This document shows positions 6,900 to 7,537 of a stretch of 7,537 bases of DNA, in pieces. The notes under the pieces are model-generated. The model worked only from the letters and a program-made list of their open reading frames with translations, did not search any database and had not been told where the DNA came from. Both the position numbers and the translations under genes were made by a program. The first letter of the stretch is position 1; the number at the start of each line of letters is the position of its first letter. This stretch comes from Cyanobacteria bacterium UBA9971 (GTDB taxonomy: Bacteria > Cyanobacteriota > Vampirovibrionia > Gastranaerophilales > UBA9971): the NCBI GenBank assembly GCA_003499955.1, contig DNRP01000001.1, positions 565 to 8,101 on the forward strand, in the 5' to 3' direction.

Positions 6900-6914
6900 A
6901 TTACTTAAAGTAAT
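6900..6914. repeat. 15-bp dyad ATTACTT-A-AAGTAAT
   Basis: Perfect 7-base inverted arms around one central base lie in the probable 5' leader of the chemoreceptor gene, about 90 bases before its ATG. The form suits a dimeric regulator site, but no regulator can be named. Confidence 0.35.
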
Positions 6915-6938
6915 TTACAATATACTTTACACCTGACA

Positions 6939-6965
6939 ATTATATTCCTTTTGTTAAAAAAACAA
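6939..6965 (-). promoter_or_regulatory. Candidate promoter for the chemoreceptor gene
   Basis: On the - strand a perfect TATAAT (6944 down to 6939) has TTGTTT (6965 down to 6960) upstream with a 15-base spacer, shorter than the ideal 17. It would give a leader of roughly 120 bases. No clear sigma-28 type motif (TAAA...GCCGATAA) was found. The -35 part overlaps the inverted repeat at 6948-6968. Confidence 0.3.
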
Positions 6966-6968
6966 AAG
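6948..6968. repeat. Inverted repeat CTTTTGTT-A5-AACAAAAG
   Basis: Eight-base perfect arms with a five-base loop. On the + strand the right arm is followed by CGTTTTT, so it is shaped like a weak terminator, but no + strand gene ends nearby. On the - strand it overlaps the candidate -35 of the chemoreceptor promoter, so an operator role is equally possible. Confidence 0.4.
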
Positions 6969-7110
6969 CGTTTTTATAAAAAAATATATAAATATTTGTT
7001 CAATATGAATTTCTATATATGCAGTATATACTTAACTTTCTTGAAAAATAAGATTATTAATGTTTTTTTAATTATTTGTCGACAATTATTGTAATTTACA
7101 AAACTTAATG

Positions 7111-7150
7111 AAACAAACAGAAAAAGCAATTTTTTTTATTTTGTTTGTTT
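7111..7150. repeat. 40-base imperfect hairpin with arms AAACAAAC / GTTTGTTT
   Basis: The outer eight bases pair perfectly (7111-7118 with 7143-7150). Pairing continues inward with a G-T wobble and one A-A mismatch to about 7126/7135. It lies about 65 bases upstream of the lipid-kinase start and its right arm supplies the candidate -35 element. It could be a regulator site or, if transcribed, a leader hairpin. Confidence 0.4.
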
Positions 7151-7172
7151 TAAAATATGATTAAATTATGAT
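7145..7172 (+). promoter_or_regulatory. Candidate promoter for the lipid-kinase gene
   Basis: TTGTTT (7145-7150) is separated by 16 bases from TATGAT (7167-7172), a good sigma-70-like pair, placing transcription start near 7179 and leaving a leader of about 36 bases. A second TATGAT at 7156-7161 has no comparable -35. The AT-rich background raises the chance of a false match. Confidence 0.4.
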
Positions 7173-7214
7173 ATTTGGCAGATTTAAATAAATTCCTAAA
7201 ATGGCATATAAATC

Positions 7215-7537
7215 ATGAGCAGTAGAAATTTTTTACTCGTATATAACGATAAAGCAGGAAAGGGATTGAATTACAATCTTACAGCGCCTTCTTATCGAAG
7301 ACGTTTCGAGTTTTCATTCCCATTTCACAGAGGAAGCTTTAACAAAAAACTTCAATATATAGAAAAACTTTTCCGTGAAAGAGGAATCTGTTTTAAATCT
7401 ATCAATATTATGGATTTAAATAATACTGTTCGTATGGAGAATTTTGATACAGTAGTTGCCATTGGCGGTGACGGTACAATCTTGTCTGTTTTGCCATATA
7501 TTGTTAACAAAAACATAAAATTAGGTATAATTCCCTG
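7215..7537 (+). CDS. Diacylglycerol kinase family (YegS/LCB5-like) lipid kinase, partial at 3' end
   Basis: The frame is open from ATG 7215 to the window edge (107 codons). The N-terminal LLVYNDKAGKG (7-17) matches the N-P-x-A-G-K-G opening of the DAGK catalytic domain, with D in place of P. VVAIGGDGTILSVL (80-93) is the nucleotide-binding GGDGT motif, and LGIIP (103-107) is the start of the lGiiPlGT(a/g)N motif. NAD kinase also has GGDGT, but the AGKG opening and LGIIP ending fit lipid kinases. Members phosphorylate diacylglycerol or related lipids at the membrane face. Residues 18-42 form an aromatic and basic stretch (YRRRFEFSFPFHRG) between the first motif and the KKLQYIEKLFRERG helix that seems longer than usual. 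A stop at 7209-7211 rules out an earlier start; no clear ribosome site is present. Confidence 0.82.
   Translation, partial: MSSRNFLLVYNDKAGKGLNYNLTAPSYRRRFEFSFPFHRGSFNKKLQYIEKLFRERGICFKSINIMDLNNTVRMENFDTVVAIGGDGTILSVLPYIVNKNIKLGIIP

Larger units (their letters stand above)
6812..7214. other. Divergent AT-rich intergenic region (403 bp)
   Basis: No convincing gene lies here. The stretch separates the leftward chemoreceptor gene from the rightward lipid-kinase gene, so it should hold both promoters. It is far more AT-rich than the flanking genes and contains four notable dyads: 6900-6914, 6948-6968, 7089-7101 and 7111-7150, plus the 10-base palindrome TTGTCGACAA at 7076-7085. The 11-mer GTAATTTACAA occurs twice (6910-6920 and 7091-7101). 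In DNA this rich in A and T short dyads arise easily by chance, so each is only a candidate. Confidence 0.7.

Noticed and set aside
6812..6960. Riboswitch (for example cyclic-di-GMP type) in the chemoreceptor leader
   Set aside because: No conserved aptamer core was recognised; the leader is mostly A/T with only short dyads.
7005..7094. 29-codon hydrophobic open frame on the + strand in the intergenic region
   Set aside because: It has no ribosome binding site, no recognisable sequence, and AT-rich DNA yields such frames by chance.
7440..7537. NAD kinase as the identity of the last gene
   Set aside because: GGDGT is shared, but the N-terminal AGKG motif and the LGIIP continuation fit the diacylglycerol/lipid kinase family better.

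Overview
This window is AT-rich bacterial DNA whose layout is fully readable. The left 4.4 kb on the + strand is the end of a ribosomal protein super-operon: rpsM (last codons only), rpsK, rpsD, rpoA, rplQ, truA, rplM and rpsI, closed by a strong intrinsic terminator. The genes are tightly packed. truA and rplM overlap by 29 bases, and rplM and rpsI share one base. The only large gap, between rpoA and rplQ, is filled by a palindromic-ended dispersed repeat.

The protein sequences point to the cyanobacterial lineage. The RpoA C-terminal domain reads ELDLSVRAYNCLKRA...IKNFG, L17 begins with a GRPADQRKALLR-like segment (here SRPADQRKALLR), and S11 has a cyanobacterial-style [13 protein letters not shown] segment. 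From memory, rpsD between rpsK and rpoA is not the order of photosynthetic cyanobacteria. Together with very AT-rich codons and a chemotaxis receptor/coupler pair, this suggests a non-photosynthetic cyanobacterial relative (Melainabacteria/Vampirovibrionia type). That assignment is inference; no phylogeny was run.

The right part, read on the - strand, is a chemotaxis pair: a membrane-bound methyl-accepting chemotaxis protein followed by a CheW-type coupling protein. It converges on the ribosomal operon and shares the bidirectional terminator at about 4422-4459. A second, shorter copy of the same dispersed repeat lies between these two genes. A 403-base, very AT-rich intergenic region (6812-7214) follows, with several inverted repeats and candidate divergent promoters. 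The window ends inside a + strand gene for a diacylglycerol-kinase-family (YegS/LCB5-like) lipid kinase.

The most unusual points are a roughly 32-residue insertion in ribosomal protein L17 carrying four cysteines in a zinc-ribbon-like arrangement, and the two related repeats, each placed 5-6 bases after a stop codon, one of them inside the core ribosomal operon. No clear new multi-gene system is visible; most of the window is housekeeping.
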